Notes: generated by a model from the sequence alone, not told the origin. Positions 37,327-48,770 are shown, numbered from the stretch's first letter. The stretch is 64,000 nt of DNA from Torymus aiolomorphi (GCA_036365515.1 CM070877.1:19224701-19288700), one strand, 5' to 3'. Translations and numbers: made by a program.

Positions 37327-40096
37327 TTAATAAAAATGTGTATAATAAAAATACCTTTGAACAAATGGGGAGAGATAATCAGGATTGATTTTCTTCTTGT
37401 TCCACTCTTTCGTTAAATAGCTCGTAATGCAAGCTACAATTATACATATAAATGTTCCAATGAGAACTAAATACATCATAGATATTCGAAAAAAGATCAG
37501 TGGTTCGTCATCTTCGTCTAACAATGGTGGCTCGGGTGCAGTTACATTCACAGTCTGATTTAAAAATTGCGGACAACTTTCAGTTGACATGGGCAGGTGT
37601 GGATACTGTATCCTATTATTCATGACATGCCATTTTGTTCCAGCTACAAGCCAAGTCATGATGATCAAAGAAGTCACACCACCATAAAAGGCGCCTTTTT
37701 CGCCTACCGCTGGGACCATTACACCCAGAATGAAAACTCCCAAAAGTGGACCTTCAACAGCACTGCGAAGGCTTACGGCCATTTCGAAAATCGTTCCTAA
37801 ATGTTCAACAATGAATATAAGACCGATAGTGATCAGTCCTATTAAAACTGAGATTATCTAAAAAATTATTTCATGGGTTATTTTTAAAAAGATGTTACAG
37901 CAATTACTTATTATGTCATTCTTAATATTACAAAATATTACGTATATATACCTTCATTATATTTGCAGATATAGCGTCTTTCTTTGGACTTTCTGGAATC
38001 CATTTGTCAATAAAATCTTCATATATGGTACCAGAAAGTGTGTTAAGACTTGCACTCATTGTAGACAGTGCCGAACTGACGATGCCAGCGAGAAAAATTC
38101 CAGGTAAACCGGGAATTTTTCCTGCAACGTCCATAACATAATAAGGTAAAATTTGATCATACCGCTCGACAATCTTTACAATATAAAGTGCATTAACAAC
38201 TTTTAATAATCAAGAAACAATGGAATAAATTAATTATGACGTTGAATATTACGGTTTACCTTAGCAGATACAAGATCGCAGTCATGATATTTTGCGTACA
38301 TGATGAGTCCTGCAGCTATACATGCCATATTTATAGTGATAGAACCTATTAATATTATTATGAAGGCCCTAAAGTAAAATAATTTTGTATTGAATTACTT
38401 CAATGTTTCAATTTATTTTTCTTCATAAAGTATGTAAAAGTGTATGTAGATTACTTTGTAATGTCCCTTTCTTTTTCTATTGATAAAAATCTTTGAATGA
38501 ACTTCTGACCAACTCCAAAACCACTAAGCCATGTAAATGTCAATCCCACGGTAAATCCCCAAAAACTTGTCCTTACAAACGGATCTGGAGTTAGGCTGAA
38601 AAAATAAAATCAATATTTTGAACTGGTGATCTGGGTAAAAAAGAAAATTAGTAAAAATACTAAATTTCGGTAATCTAACTTTACAACGTCAAGTCTCCCA
38701 CCAGCTTCAGCTATCTTCCAAATTTCAGAAAATCCTCCAGAAGATATTATTCCTAAGGTCAGAACAGTAAATAATCCTCCAATTGTAAAAATAAATTGGA
38801 TAGTATCAGTCCAAATGACGGCTTTCACGCCTCCCTAATAAGTAATTAAAAATATTTAATAAAAAGCATTTCTTAATTTAATCAAGTCTCAAAAATCAAA
38901 TTTTATGATAAATTTTTACTGACCATTGTTGTGTAAGTAATGCAGACAAGGCTTAAAAATGGCGTTATCAAATGGAGGTTGTAACCGGTGACTTGTGCAA
39001 AAGCTATTGCTGGGACGTAAACCACAATTGGGATGTACATCATTAGTGCAATGATGTACATGATTGAGGCAAAACTTCGTATTCGTCGTGAAAATCGCAA
39101 TTCCAAATATTCGTAAGTACTTGCTAGTTGAAGTTTATAAAAAATGGGCATAAAAACGACGGCTGAGATAGTTGTTACGAAAATATTGGTAATTGCTGTT
39201 AGAATGTACTGTGCACCGTGTAAATAAACTTCACTAGGAGTTCCAAGTAACGTAATTCCCGATAGACTGCTGTATAAATGAAAATAAAATTAATTAAAGT
39301 ATGCGTAAATTTTTTAATCAAGTTTTTATATTTATTCTATAAATATATTATATTTTATTGAAAAAAGTATCTGTAATTCGATTAAAGTATATTATATATT
39401 AAAAATAAATTAGGTTTACTTCACAGTTAATAATTTCTTTAGCTAGTTTCATTTTTAGTGTTCAACAGTTGTAAATACATACAGAACATTTTTATAAAAT
39501 TTTTATATATTTTAGTTTTGTATGATGCTCTATATATAATTGTTTATTGCACGAAATACTAAATATATCATTTTCTAGAATAACGATTTATGAGATTCTC
39601 GAAATATATCTCATGTTCGTAAATTGTCGCGAGATATTCTGATTAATCACGAAATAATTGTGTACATTAACACAGACGATGATCAAGATCACATTCGACA
39701 AAGGTCAGACCGAAAAATACATAATAAGTTATACTTCTTACAGCATAACTGCAATTCAAGTAATACGAAGTATCTCAGTAGTAGCGTAGTTTTATTACTT
39801 CTCAGTGCAAGTATTTACATTTGTTTTTCAATAACGATAGACAAATTTTCATTCAGTAGTAATTTTTATAAAAATATTTACCTTGCAATTGTGCTTATTG
39901 CTACAGGTAGATACCCCATATGTTTACCACCGAAGAGATATTCAGCGGCACTATCTTGCTTACTCCAGAATCCGAAGAAAACACCAATCAAGAGACTAAC
40001 TCCAAGCAAGCTGCCAAATAGTAAGTAATCGGACCATCCAAAGAAAAATTGACTAGGAGTACCCATAATACTGGATGTTTCGTTGAAAAGATGCAT
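37327..40096 (-). CDS. SLC5-family sodium/solute (monocarboxylate-type) symporter, copy A
   Basis: A polytopic plasma-membrane symporter that uses the sodium gradient to import a small solute, closest in style to the SMCT/SLC5A8-type and multivitamin transporters. Coding exons in gene order are 40096-39882, 39266-38924, 38834-38680, 38595-38455, 38368-38260, 38173-37952 and 37857-37327. Phases are consistent and give 571 residues, a normal size for SLC5. Signatures are SDYLLFGSLLGVSLLIG in TM1, AAEYLFGGK, STYEYLELRF, GGVKAVIWTDTIQF, FVRTSFWGF and SALSTMSASLNTLSG. The start is the ATG at 40094-40096. The 3' end is either the TAA at 37327-37329 or a splice at 37355, because the paralogue has a donor there. 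No lesion is seen. A substrate cannot be named from sequence. Confidence 0.9.
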
Positions 40097-40666
40097 TTTT
40101 ATTTTAATTGTAATACTGCTAAAGCAAGCACCATGAAAAAATGTAAAAAATTATTAGAAAACAGTAAAATTTAAACAAAACAAAACATTCGCAACCATAG
40201 TTGCCTAAAGACTAGTCTAATTCAAACTCTATCAGAGAAGACCGTGCTCTTTTGGTGACAGGTGCAATGTTTGCGCAAATTCGGAGAAGATAAGAGTATA
40301 AAGTAACTCTTACTTTATATATTTATAAAATTATAATTTTACACAATACATTTTGTTACTAACATTACAACTTATATAATATAATATTTGTTATTTTATT
40401 TTATACAAACTACTACGTGTATTATCAGTTGTTTCATGTAAATAAAATTAATAAATAAATCAGTAAATAAATGAATTATGTGATTTACAATAACATGTAT
40501 CAGTAGTTTATTAAAAAAAATAACATTTTAAAACATAATAATTATTATTATATTTTAAAATTTTATTTATAAAATTAATTATTATTGCTTCTGTTTTACT
40601 TTGTTTGTTTTCTTTAAAAAAATGATTTTAATTAAATACGTTTATAAAATGGAAGACCATACTTAC

Positions 40667-40760
40667 GTTGTTGATGGCTGAAGAAGAATCAGAGTTTTGC
40701 ATGAAATTTATTTTAGGTTTCGTTTTAGCTTAAAATCATTATATCGTCATATTGAAATAT
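40667..40760 (-). other. Probable 5' UTR exon of symporter A with a short upstream ORF
   Basis: A donor (CAAC then GTAAGT) at 40667 on the minus strand can splice to the acceptor at 40115, just before the symporter start. An upstream ATG at 40700-40702 reads 12 codons to the donor and, after splicing, three more before TAA. This would put a 15-codon upstream ORF before the main start. The 5' border of the exon is not determined. Between 40800 and 41864 I see no further feature. Confidence 0.5.
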
Positions 40761-42204
40761 ACTTCGACCATAATTCACTTGACATTTTAAAACCCTTCGA
40801 TACGATTTTTAAAATTTAATGTGTGACTAAGTGGCAGCTTCACCAAACGGTTGTGTGAGCGTCATTCTATGTATATGCCTGAATTAATAGAGAAATGTTT
40901 GAAATCAGTAAATCGTTATACTTACATCGACGTGGAGTATGCGTCATTGTGTAGTCAGCAAATCATTGTCTGCTTTTGTTGAATGGAAACTTATCCATGA
41001 TCAAACATGAATCAATTTTATCAGTTCTAAAGTAAAGCGTATTTCATGATTATTCGAACCTTTGTTATTTTGCAGCATCATTTGTTCTCTTAAAATTTAT
41101 TTCGTTAATTCAATTACTGGTAATGAAATGATACATTTTTACACAGAAATATTTAATTTAATAATATTTTTATTACTATTCTTTTTGTAATTTCAGTCGT
41201 ATAAGCGATCCAATCTTTCAACGGGGCATCTTCGCTTCGCTTGGTTGACAATCATACGAGTTAAAAAAAACACCTCGCGCGTGTTACACATACTATTTTT
41301 TGAAGCAAGCTGTGAGACGTTCAATGTTGTATGGCAGACTGATTCTCTCACGCCATCCTTGCATGAGAAGTCAAACTGCTAACATAATGTTTTACAAAAA
41401 AATTTTAGACAAAAAATGTTCAAAAACATATTTTTAGATATTTGACATAAAAATTCCACAGTTTTAAGAATTTTTTTCGCGCGTCGGTTCAGTAAATACT
41501 AGATAGAAATTTGAATATTCGATAAACTCTTTCAGTTGAATATGACTGTAGGGTATCTTGTTTGTGGGATTTTTAAGTCACCTCTGATTATCAAATTATT
41601 ATATTTCATATACTGAGAAAAAAATTTGATTGACTCAATTAAATCTGTATTTGAATACTGATAATTAAATAATTTTATTCAATTAATTAAATGAATTATT
41701 AAATTAGTGAAATATTTATTAAATTCAATCTAACATTAAAAAAAAAAATTATTTAATTGTCCGATTTCAAATACGGATTTAATTGAGTCAAATAAGTTTA
41801 TTCACGGTATATATTCTGACAAAATGGTCTATGCAAGCAACCTAACAAAAATTTTTCAGAGTTTATTAATATCAGAGATGAATAGGGAAATTGTCAGCGC
41901 GGATCAGCACATGGAGCAGGGTGGGGGAAGCAGAAGACGGGTCGGCGGCTCGGTGCACGTGCACTGAACGTGTGTATGCTCGAGTGGCCCGGCACGCCGC
42001 GCGCTTGCCGGCTCTGTTTACTTTTCCCGACAACCCGACAGTGGCCGAGCGGCTTGACAATCGCCGCTCGGTCGAACTTTTTTTACTAATTAGATGCAAA
42101 TGAACGGAATTTTAAACTGACAACTACAAAACCCAAATTCAAAGCCACAACTCAAGCCCGAAGGGAAAATAAACATAAACGATTTTACTGCAATACACAA
42201 GTAT

Positions 42205-42285
42205 CGTAACGGTAGCCGCGGTGGCTAAGGTGCGCAGCTACTTTTGTTCTATTTTTTGGATCCGAGTTCGATCCTGAATCACAAA
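42205..42285 (+). repeat. tRNA-like Pol III promoter segment in the left arm
   Basis: TGGCTAAGGTG fits the A box and GTTCGATCC the B box of type 2 Pol III promoters, about 40 bp apart. They lie within AGCCGCGGTGGCTAAGG, the same head sequence as the SINE at 59.9-60.4 kb. A cloverleaf does not form well. It is best read as a tRNA-derived SINE head captured in the arm. Confidence 0.6.
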
Positions 42286-43238
42286 TTTATTTTTTCTTTT
42301 TTTTTTCATTTCTAACATACATAAAATTCCTTTTATTATATTATTATACCACACACATTTTTTTTACTTCAATTTTTATTCTCTAGTAGAATTGAAATTT
42401 TAATTATAATTGATATATTTTTTTTAAAAAACATTACCAGTAAAATTGGCGTTTTTCAAAATTATTTTATTGAATGCGCTTTTATTGAAGTACTATGATA
42501 TTTTGGATAACATTTGTTCAGTTATGAATACTATGTATCCTGAATAAATTAATTCACCGAGAGTAAATTAATTATAAATATCGTTATATTTACTTTGTGC
42601 GAAAGAATCCTTATTTTATTTATATGTAAAATGCAATAAAGTACAGTCACAGTTTTTAATTGAAGAATAATTAGAATATCGCTTAACTGTATATAACCGA
42701 AAATGCACAAAGGCGATGCGGAAAAAATGCGCTTGTGCTTTAATTGTTTTATTTAAGCCTCACAGAAACTAAAACGAAAATTCCAAGTCAAAATCCAAAT
42801 GGGCTAGGATTATGACCCTAAACGATTTTGCAGTTTGCATTTATATTTGTGATGTAATGAAACCACCATATCCTCGGAAATATAATCATTTATAGTCATA
42901 ACATAAAAAAATGTTATTATATTATACATATTTTTTACTGATCTAGTAGAGTTGAAATTTTAATAATTCGAAAAATCATATTTTAGTAAATATAACAACT
43001 CTTCTGTAAAATATATAATTATATACATGTTTTTCAACTCAGTTTTTCGTTCATGTTTTTTAAAAATATATACATGTTTTGCTTCCTCCTAGAGGAAGCT
43101 TTATGATAGTAATTTTGCTTCCTCCTAGAGGAAGCTTTGTGATAGTAAATTTTTGAGTTGTTGTAAAAACATGTTATAATTGTGTTCCGAGGTAATTAGG
43201 AATCAAAATACATGGTTTTTGAAAAATGTCTGTATGGA

Positions 43239-43241
<3 letters not shown>

Positions 43242-43329
<88 letters not shown>
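43242..43329. repeat. (GT)n microsatellite
   Basis: About 44 GT units directly followed by CTGGATCTCAGCTTCTACTC, the start of a dispersed repeat family whose distal part also occurs at 27.87 kb. Confidence 0.97.
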
Positions 43330-43331
<2 letters not shown>

Positions 43332-44424
43332 ACGCCTGGATCTCAGCTTCTACTCGGTCGATTTTGACCGGACAGGTCGCATTTTTTTTGTTTTTTTTTT
43401 TTGCGTAATGGCGGGTCAAAAATCCGTTTTTTGTCGATTTTCTCAAAACTGTTTTTTGATTTTTTTTAATGATGGGATCGAGTTATTCGAATCTGATGGG
43501 TACGTTCGAAAGAGAATTAAAATACCTATATTTTCTAAAAAAAAGTTTCTAGCTATCACGGTTCTTTTGTTATTAACAAAAACGTGTTTTTTTTAAAAGC
43601 TTATAACTCCGAAACTAAACGGTCAATTTTTTGAGAAAAATCACGATAATGCAGAATATAAATAGCTATAAGCTCTAAAAATTTGAATCGATTCTTTTGG
43701 TTAGTTTTTAAGAAAAAAATTGAAAAATGAAAACAACGAGTTTTCTATGTCCAACGATTACGGAAGTAAAATTGACTTAATCGCTTTAAAATTCCTTGTA
43801 GAGGTAGATTTTGTATAGTTCTCGGTCGAGTTCTTTGGACAAAATGATTGGTCTAGATATTTCAGAGATATTTGAGGTTAAAGTTTTTTTAACCTTTTTT
43901 TCAAATCGTAATTTCTCGAGAACGGTTCTATGTATCTGGATCGGATGGGTAGCATTCGAAAGAGAATTAAAATATCTATATTTGGAAAAAAAAATTTTAG
44001 GTCTAGCTATCACAGTTCTTTTGTTATGAACAAAAACAAAAACGTGTTTTTTGCAAAAAAGCTTATAACTCCTTAATCCTATCTCCTATCTTCAAAAAAT
44101 GATGGATTAGTTATGACATCAATTTATTAGTGGTTTGGTTGGTGGGTGTAACGGGTCACTAGGTCACAAAAACAAAAGTGGTGTAGTTTCGATAAAATCA
44201 CAGCGCTCACCGCGCGCTTCGAGAATACTAGTGATGTTATATATGTATATATGTATATATTATGTTAAACCTGGAACATTCTTGCCGGTTGATATAAATA
44301 AATAAATGAATGAATAAATTTGAAAATTAATACTTTTTAATCTTGAAAATAAATTTAATTATAATTATGGCATAATTTGTTGCAAAACTTATAAATTTTG
44401 TTATTAAAAATTAATTAAAGGAAT

Positions 44425-44728
44425 TGTGGCAGTTTAAGCTTCACAGCTCTGCCACCAGAGTTCGTGCCAAGTTTCAGCTCTCGCAAGTGGCCGAATCGAG
44501 TCCTTGGTTAGTATATATAGAACTTCCAAGATTAGTACAGACATCCTACTCGAGTCTAAGGCAAGGTTACCATCAGCCTTACTGATGAGTCCACGATGGT
44601 AACCTGGGACGAAACTCAACCTACCTTACCGACCTCTCTCACACCTAACCTCACTTTCTCCATAACCTTTCTGCTCTCCCCACGAGATGCCCTCGTAGAG
44701 TCGCACGGCGGCCTTACGAGCTCGCACA
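44425..44728 (+). repeat. 5' LTR of the retrozyme-like element
   Basis: This 304-bp LTR contains the palindromic end pair GTGGCAG...CTGCCAC, a TATA-like box at 44511-44519 and hammerhead 1. Transcription starting about 25-30 nt after the TATA would begin just upstream of the ribozyme; this is inference. It differs from the 3' LTR by about six substitutions and two single-base indels. Confidence 0.88.
44552..44617 (+). ncRNA. Hammerhead ribozyme 1 (type III)
   Basis: All conserved elements are present in order. Half stem III GAG leads into cleavage site GTC (cut after 44556). Stem I TAAGGC/GCCTTA is a perfect 6 bp. Core CTGATGA is followed by stem II GTCC/GGAC, a perfect 4 bp, then GAAA and closing stem III CTC. 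Stems I and II carry loops and stem III is open, hence type III. Loop 1 contains GGTTACCAT and loop 2 its exact complement ATGGTAACC, a 9-bp loop-loop pairing of the sort that stabilises fast natural hammerheads. Stem III is only 3 bp plus the A-U pair, so cleavage may need dimerisation, as proposed for other short-stem-III hammerheads. Confidence 0.9.
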
Positions 44729-44729
44729 C

Positions 44730-44746
44730 TGGTGACCCCGTCGTGA
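44730..44746 (+). other. Primer-binding-site-like sequence
   Basis: TGGTGACCCCGTCGTGA starts with the TGG expected to pair with tRNA CCA ends, one base after the 5' LTR. I cannot assign the cognate tRNA. Confidence 0.6.
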
Positions 44747-45261
44747 TATGAACACGCAAAAGCAAAAACCTTCTGATACAATCTAATCCGACAAACCACA
44801 AAAGAGACCCCTCAAGGCGTGCGACAGATGACGTCTCGAGCGAGCGGTACAGTGGTAAACCCAATCCTCGAACCGTCGTCACACATGGCAAAAATTGGCT
44901 AGGTGACAAGTAGACGGCATTGCCGGCCGGGATGCCCGGAGCCCGATAAACCCATTCTCTACCTTATCGCCGCAACATGGCAACAAACCGAATGGTAACC
45001 ATGCTCCGGCTCCACTCTTCGACATCCAAACCCGTATCTCCACCAAGCAACGATGGCGGACCTGCTGCAACCGCCACAGCTGTGGAGCTCTTGGGAGCAG
45101 TAAAGCTTAGGATGTAAGCAATCACGCAATCCACACTTCCTGACCTGTAAATTACACATCCTCGCTGTCGGTAACCTCATCCCCACTAACATCAATTAAG
45201 TTTTCGCCTCCGCTCGGGCACTCACTCCATCTTCTCGTTCCTCGCCTACGGCCTCGGCACT

Positions 45262-45269
45262 GGGGAGGG
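45262..45269 (+). other. Polypurine tract
   Basis: GGGGAGGG ends four bases before the 3' LTR, the expected place for the plus-strand primer of an LTR element. Confidence 0.6.
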
Positions 45270-45273
45270 CGCC

Positions 45274-45579
45274 TGTGGCAGTTCAAGCTTCACAGCTCTG
45301 CCACCAGAGTTCGTGCCAAGTTTCAACTCTCGCAAGTGGCCGAATCGAGTCCTTGGTTAGTATATATAGAACTTCCAAGATTAGTATCAGACATCCTACC
45401 CGAGTCTAAGGCAAAGTTACCATCAGCCTTACTGATGAGTCCACGATGGTAACGATGGGACGAAACTCAACCTACCTTACCGACCTCTCTCACACCTAAC
45501 CTTACTTTCTCCATAACCTTTCTGCTCTCCCCACGAGATGCCCTCGTAGAGTCGCACGGCGGCCTTACGAGCTCGCACA
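45274..45579 (+). repeat. 3' LTR of the retrozyme-like element
   Basis: This 306-bp direct repeat of 44425-44728 has the same TG...CA ends and TATA-like box (45361-45369) and contains hammerhead 2. Confidence 0.88.
45402..45468 (+). ncRNA. Hammerhead ribozyme 2 (type III)
   Basis: It has the same fold as hammerhead 1: GAG-GTC with predicted cleavage after 45406, stem I TAAGGC/GCCTTA, CTGATGA, stem II GTCC/GGAC, then GAAA and CTC. Changes from copy 1 fall only in loops and outside the core. Loop 1 now has AGTTACCAT and loop 2 ATGGTAACG, so 8 of the 9 loop-loop pairs remain. Cleavage at both sites would release an RNA of 850 nt. Confidence 0.9.
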
Positions 45580-47934
45580 GAATCACAAAATTAAGTTTGA
45601 GGAAGCAATGGGCCAATGAATTGGCAGCGGTTTTTTTTAGTGACAGCGATTTATCATTTTACTCGCTTTCCCATGCTCTAATTTTTAATCTTTTTAAATA
45701 TAAGAAATCGCCAAGACTTCGTACTTTTGAAAACATTTTTAAAAGTACGTAAATGTAAAACATTTTTATTAAATGGCGTTAATCATATAAGAGAAGGCAA
45801 ACTTTTTAACATTCTTTTGAAAAATCTCTTATATTTACATTTTCGTACTTCTCAAATAATTGTTGCAAATAAGTTAGAACGTCCCGATAATCTCTCAAAT
45901 AAGACAGTGCGAAAAATTTAGTACTTTTTGAAGCTACGTTTGTCATTTTCAAAGCGATATTTTAGTAGAGAGATAATAAGTCCAGCTTCATTGAAAGCTG
46001 GACTCGATCGGCTATTGCGATAAAAACCAACTCGGCATTATTATCCCGACTATATTATATTATATTATTGCTTGTTTTTCTCTGGGCTTTTTGATTGACG
46101 GCGAGTCGACAAGATTTTGAATTTTACATTGTATAACAAAGTTTATGTTTAATACTTTTTAATGTATTCAATCATAAGTTTTCCCTGAGAATAAGTGATA
46201 TTTCAAATTAAAAATTTTAAACGATTTTTTAACAAATTATCATTTACATTTATTAACTTAATGTTTGGCAGGGATGCCTTGAATACCATATGACAGTATT
46301 ATTACTGTCATAAGAGTTTATTAAATGTTATTTCCTAGTATTTATTAATTATTACTATTTTTACATATCATTTTTTTTGCACAGTCTGAAAAAATAACTT
46401 GCTAAATCTTTTTCTGGACTTTAAATGGTCTCTGTATTCATTGGTTGCCTTCTCGTTGGTGCCCTCCGAAAACAAATGCACTTATTGTAATTGATAGATG
46501 CAGTGCAATAAGTTCCTTTGGCCAAACAACCAATTAATTATTTTTAAAAACATCCTGCTCAATATAAAATGTTAATAAAATTTATTATTTATTTTACGTA
46601 CAAAATCTTTTTATATTTAAATTCTGTTTCGCGCAAGCTAGATAAAGAAAGCAACTAAAAATAGCCAAATACTGTAAAGAAGAGGTGGAAAAGAAAAATG
46701 TTATCGGGCTAATATAATATAGTCGGGATAATAATGCGGAGTTGGTTTTTATCGCAATAGCCGATCGAGTCCAGCTTTCAATGAAGCTGGACTTATTACC
46801 TCTCTACTAAAATATTGCTTTAAAAATGACAAACGTAGCTTCAAAAAGTACTAAATTTTTCGCACTGTCTTATTTAAGAGATTATCGGGACGTCCTAAAT
46901 TGTTTGCAACAATTTGAGAGGTACGAAAATGTAAATATAAGAGATTTTTCAAAAGAATGTTAAAAAGTTTGTCTTCTCTTATATGATTAACGCCATTTAA
47001 TAAAAACGTTTTACATTTACGTACTTTTAAAAATTTTTTGAAAATTTTTAAAAGTCTTGGCGATTTGTTATATTTAAATAGATTAAAAATTAGAGCATGG
47101 GAAATCGAGTAAAATGATAAGTCGCTGTCACTAAAAAACATGTATATATTTTTAAAAAACATGAACGAAAAACTGAATTGAAAAACATGTATATAATTAT
47201 ATATTTTACAGAAGAGTTATTATATTTACTAAAATATGATTTTTCGAATTATTAAAATTTCAACTCTACTAGATCAGTAAAAAATATGTATAACATAATA
47301 ATATTTTTTTATGTTATGACTATAAATGATTATATTTCCGAGTATATGGTGGTTTCATTACATCACAAATATAAATGCAAACTGTAAAATCGTTTAGGGT
47401 CATAATCCTAGCCCATTTGGATTTTGACTTGGAATTTTCGTTTTAGTTTCTGTGAGGCTTAACTAAAACAATTAAAGCACAAGCGCATTTTTTCCGCATC
47501 GCCTTTGGGCACTTTCGGTTATACAGTTAAGCGATATTCTAATTATTCTTCAATTAAAAACTGTGACTGTACTTTATTGCATTTTACATATAAATAAAAT
47601 AAGGATTCTTTCGCACAAAGTAAATATAACGATATTTATAATTAATTTACTCTCGGTGAATTAATTTATTCAGGATACAAAATATTCATAACTGAACAAA
47701 TGTTATCCAAAATATCATAGTACTTTAATAAAATTAGCGCATTCAATAAAATAATTTTCAAAAAAAGCTAATTTTATTGGTAATGTTTTCTAAAAGAAAA
47801 AATATATCAATTATAATTAAAATTTCAATTCTACTAGAGAATAAAAATTGAAGTAAAAAAAAGTGTGTTGTATAATAATATAATAAAAAATTTTACGTAT
47901 GTTAGAAATGAAAAAAAAAAAGAAAAAAATTTGT

Positions 47935-48008
47935 GAGTCAGGATCGAACTCGGATCCAAAAAAATAGAAAAAAATGTAGTTGCGCGTCTTAGCCACTGCG
48001 GCTACCGT
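47935..48008 (-). repeat. tRNA-like Pol III promoter segment in the right arm
   Basis: This is the inverted counterpart of the segment at 42205-42285, with B box GTTCGATCC read on the minus strand and the AGCCGCAGTGGCTAAG head. Its presence in both arms shows that it belonged to the element before the arms diverged. Confidence 0.6.
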
Positions 48009-48770
48009 TACGATACTCATGTATTATAGTAAAATCGTTTATGGTTATTTTCCCCCCTTCGGGTTTGAGTTGTGGCTTTGAATTTGGGTTTTGTAGTTGT
48101 CAGTTTAAAATTCCGTTCATTTGCATCTAATTAGTAAAAAAGTTCGACCGAGCGGCGATTGTCAGGCCGCTCGGCTATTGTCGGGTTGTCGGGAGAAGTA
48201 AACATAGCCGACAAGCGCGCGGCGTGCCGAGTCGCTGGAGCATACACACGTTCTTCTTCTTCTTCTTCTTCTCTCTGTTTTGGCTTCCGGGTGAGGGCGC
48301 TGTGCGTTCTCTTTTCCGTACAGCCATCAACGGGCTTGAGCGGGGCGCATGCGCAACACCGCTGAGTGTAGCTGGCGGTTGTTTTGAATTGGAAAAATTC
48401 TGAAACAGACAGGGGGGTCAGCGGGGTCATTCACAATCCTTAAAGGAGGGTGGTTGGCCCCACTGACTCCACCCCGGAGTTGCTGTGCGAGGGAACCAGG
48501 AGGTTCGAAGATATTAGAGAGATAGTTGAGGTTGCTGAAAGGTTAATAGAAGGTAAGACGTGTAAGAGGGGAATTGAAAATGTTCGAGTTAGAGTTGGAG
48601 GTTGCAGTGTTTAAGAAAGCAGGTGATTGCTTCAATAACTCGGAGCTGAGGTTTGCTGAGGAGGGGAGTAATGGAGTAGGGGGGGGATGTCGATTTTCTT
48701 TAGCTTGGAAGTGAGGGCTATTCTGGAGGGGGCGTACTTAGGGCATTCCCATAGCATGTGGTCTAGGTCT

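Larger units (their letters stand above)
44729..45273 (+). other. Non-coding interior of the retrozyme-like element
   Basis: The 545 bp are richer in GC than the surroundings and contain no gag, protease or reverse-transcriptase motif. Frames on the minus strand (for example 44616-44909) overlap the LTR and have no family signature. ATGGCAACA- and GGTAACC-type words recur, suggesting a structured RNA. Confidence 0.7.
44425..45579 (+). mobile_element. Retrozyme-like non-autonomous LTR element with two hammerheads
   Basis: Two direct repeats of 304 and 306 bp start TGTGGCAG and end CTCGCACA, so they have TG...CA ends. They are about 97% identical and bound a 545-bp non-coding interior. The tetranucleotide GAAT flanks the whole (44421-44424 and 45580-45583), as expected for integrase-mediated insertion. 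A primer-binding-site-like TGGTGACCCCGTCGTGA begins 2 nt after the first LTR, and GGGGAGGG lies just before the second. Each LTR has a TATA-like TATATATAG about 40 nt upstream of a hammerhead ribozyme. There is no gag or pol. The layout equals that of plant retrozymes, whose RNA self-cleaves and circularises; transposition would need enzymes supplied by another LTR element. It could alternatively be a TRIM that acquired a ribozyme by chance, but two intact cores argue against that. Confidence 0.88.
43081..45630. repeat. 2.5-kb block interrupting the left arm
   Basis: The right arm is continuous across this point (about 47130), so the block is an insertion. It begins with two copies of GCTTCCTCCTAGAGGAAGC (43081 and 43118) and continues with a GT microsatellite. 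A dispersed repeat follows that includes TCGATTTTGACCGGACAGG, and then the small LTR element at 44425-45579. It ends near GAGGAAGCAATGGGCC. The frames inside the GT tract are repeat artefacts. Confidence 0.7.

Noticed and set aside
43180..43596. Open frames coding Val-Cys or His-Thr repeats
   Set aside because: They are translations of the GT/CA microsatellite and adjacent repeat.
44434..45195. Several minus-strand frames in the retrozyme interval
   Set aside because: They overlap LTR and interior, have no family motif, and conflict with the non-coding LTR architecture.
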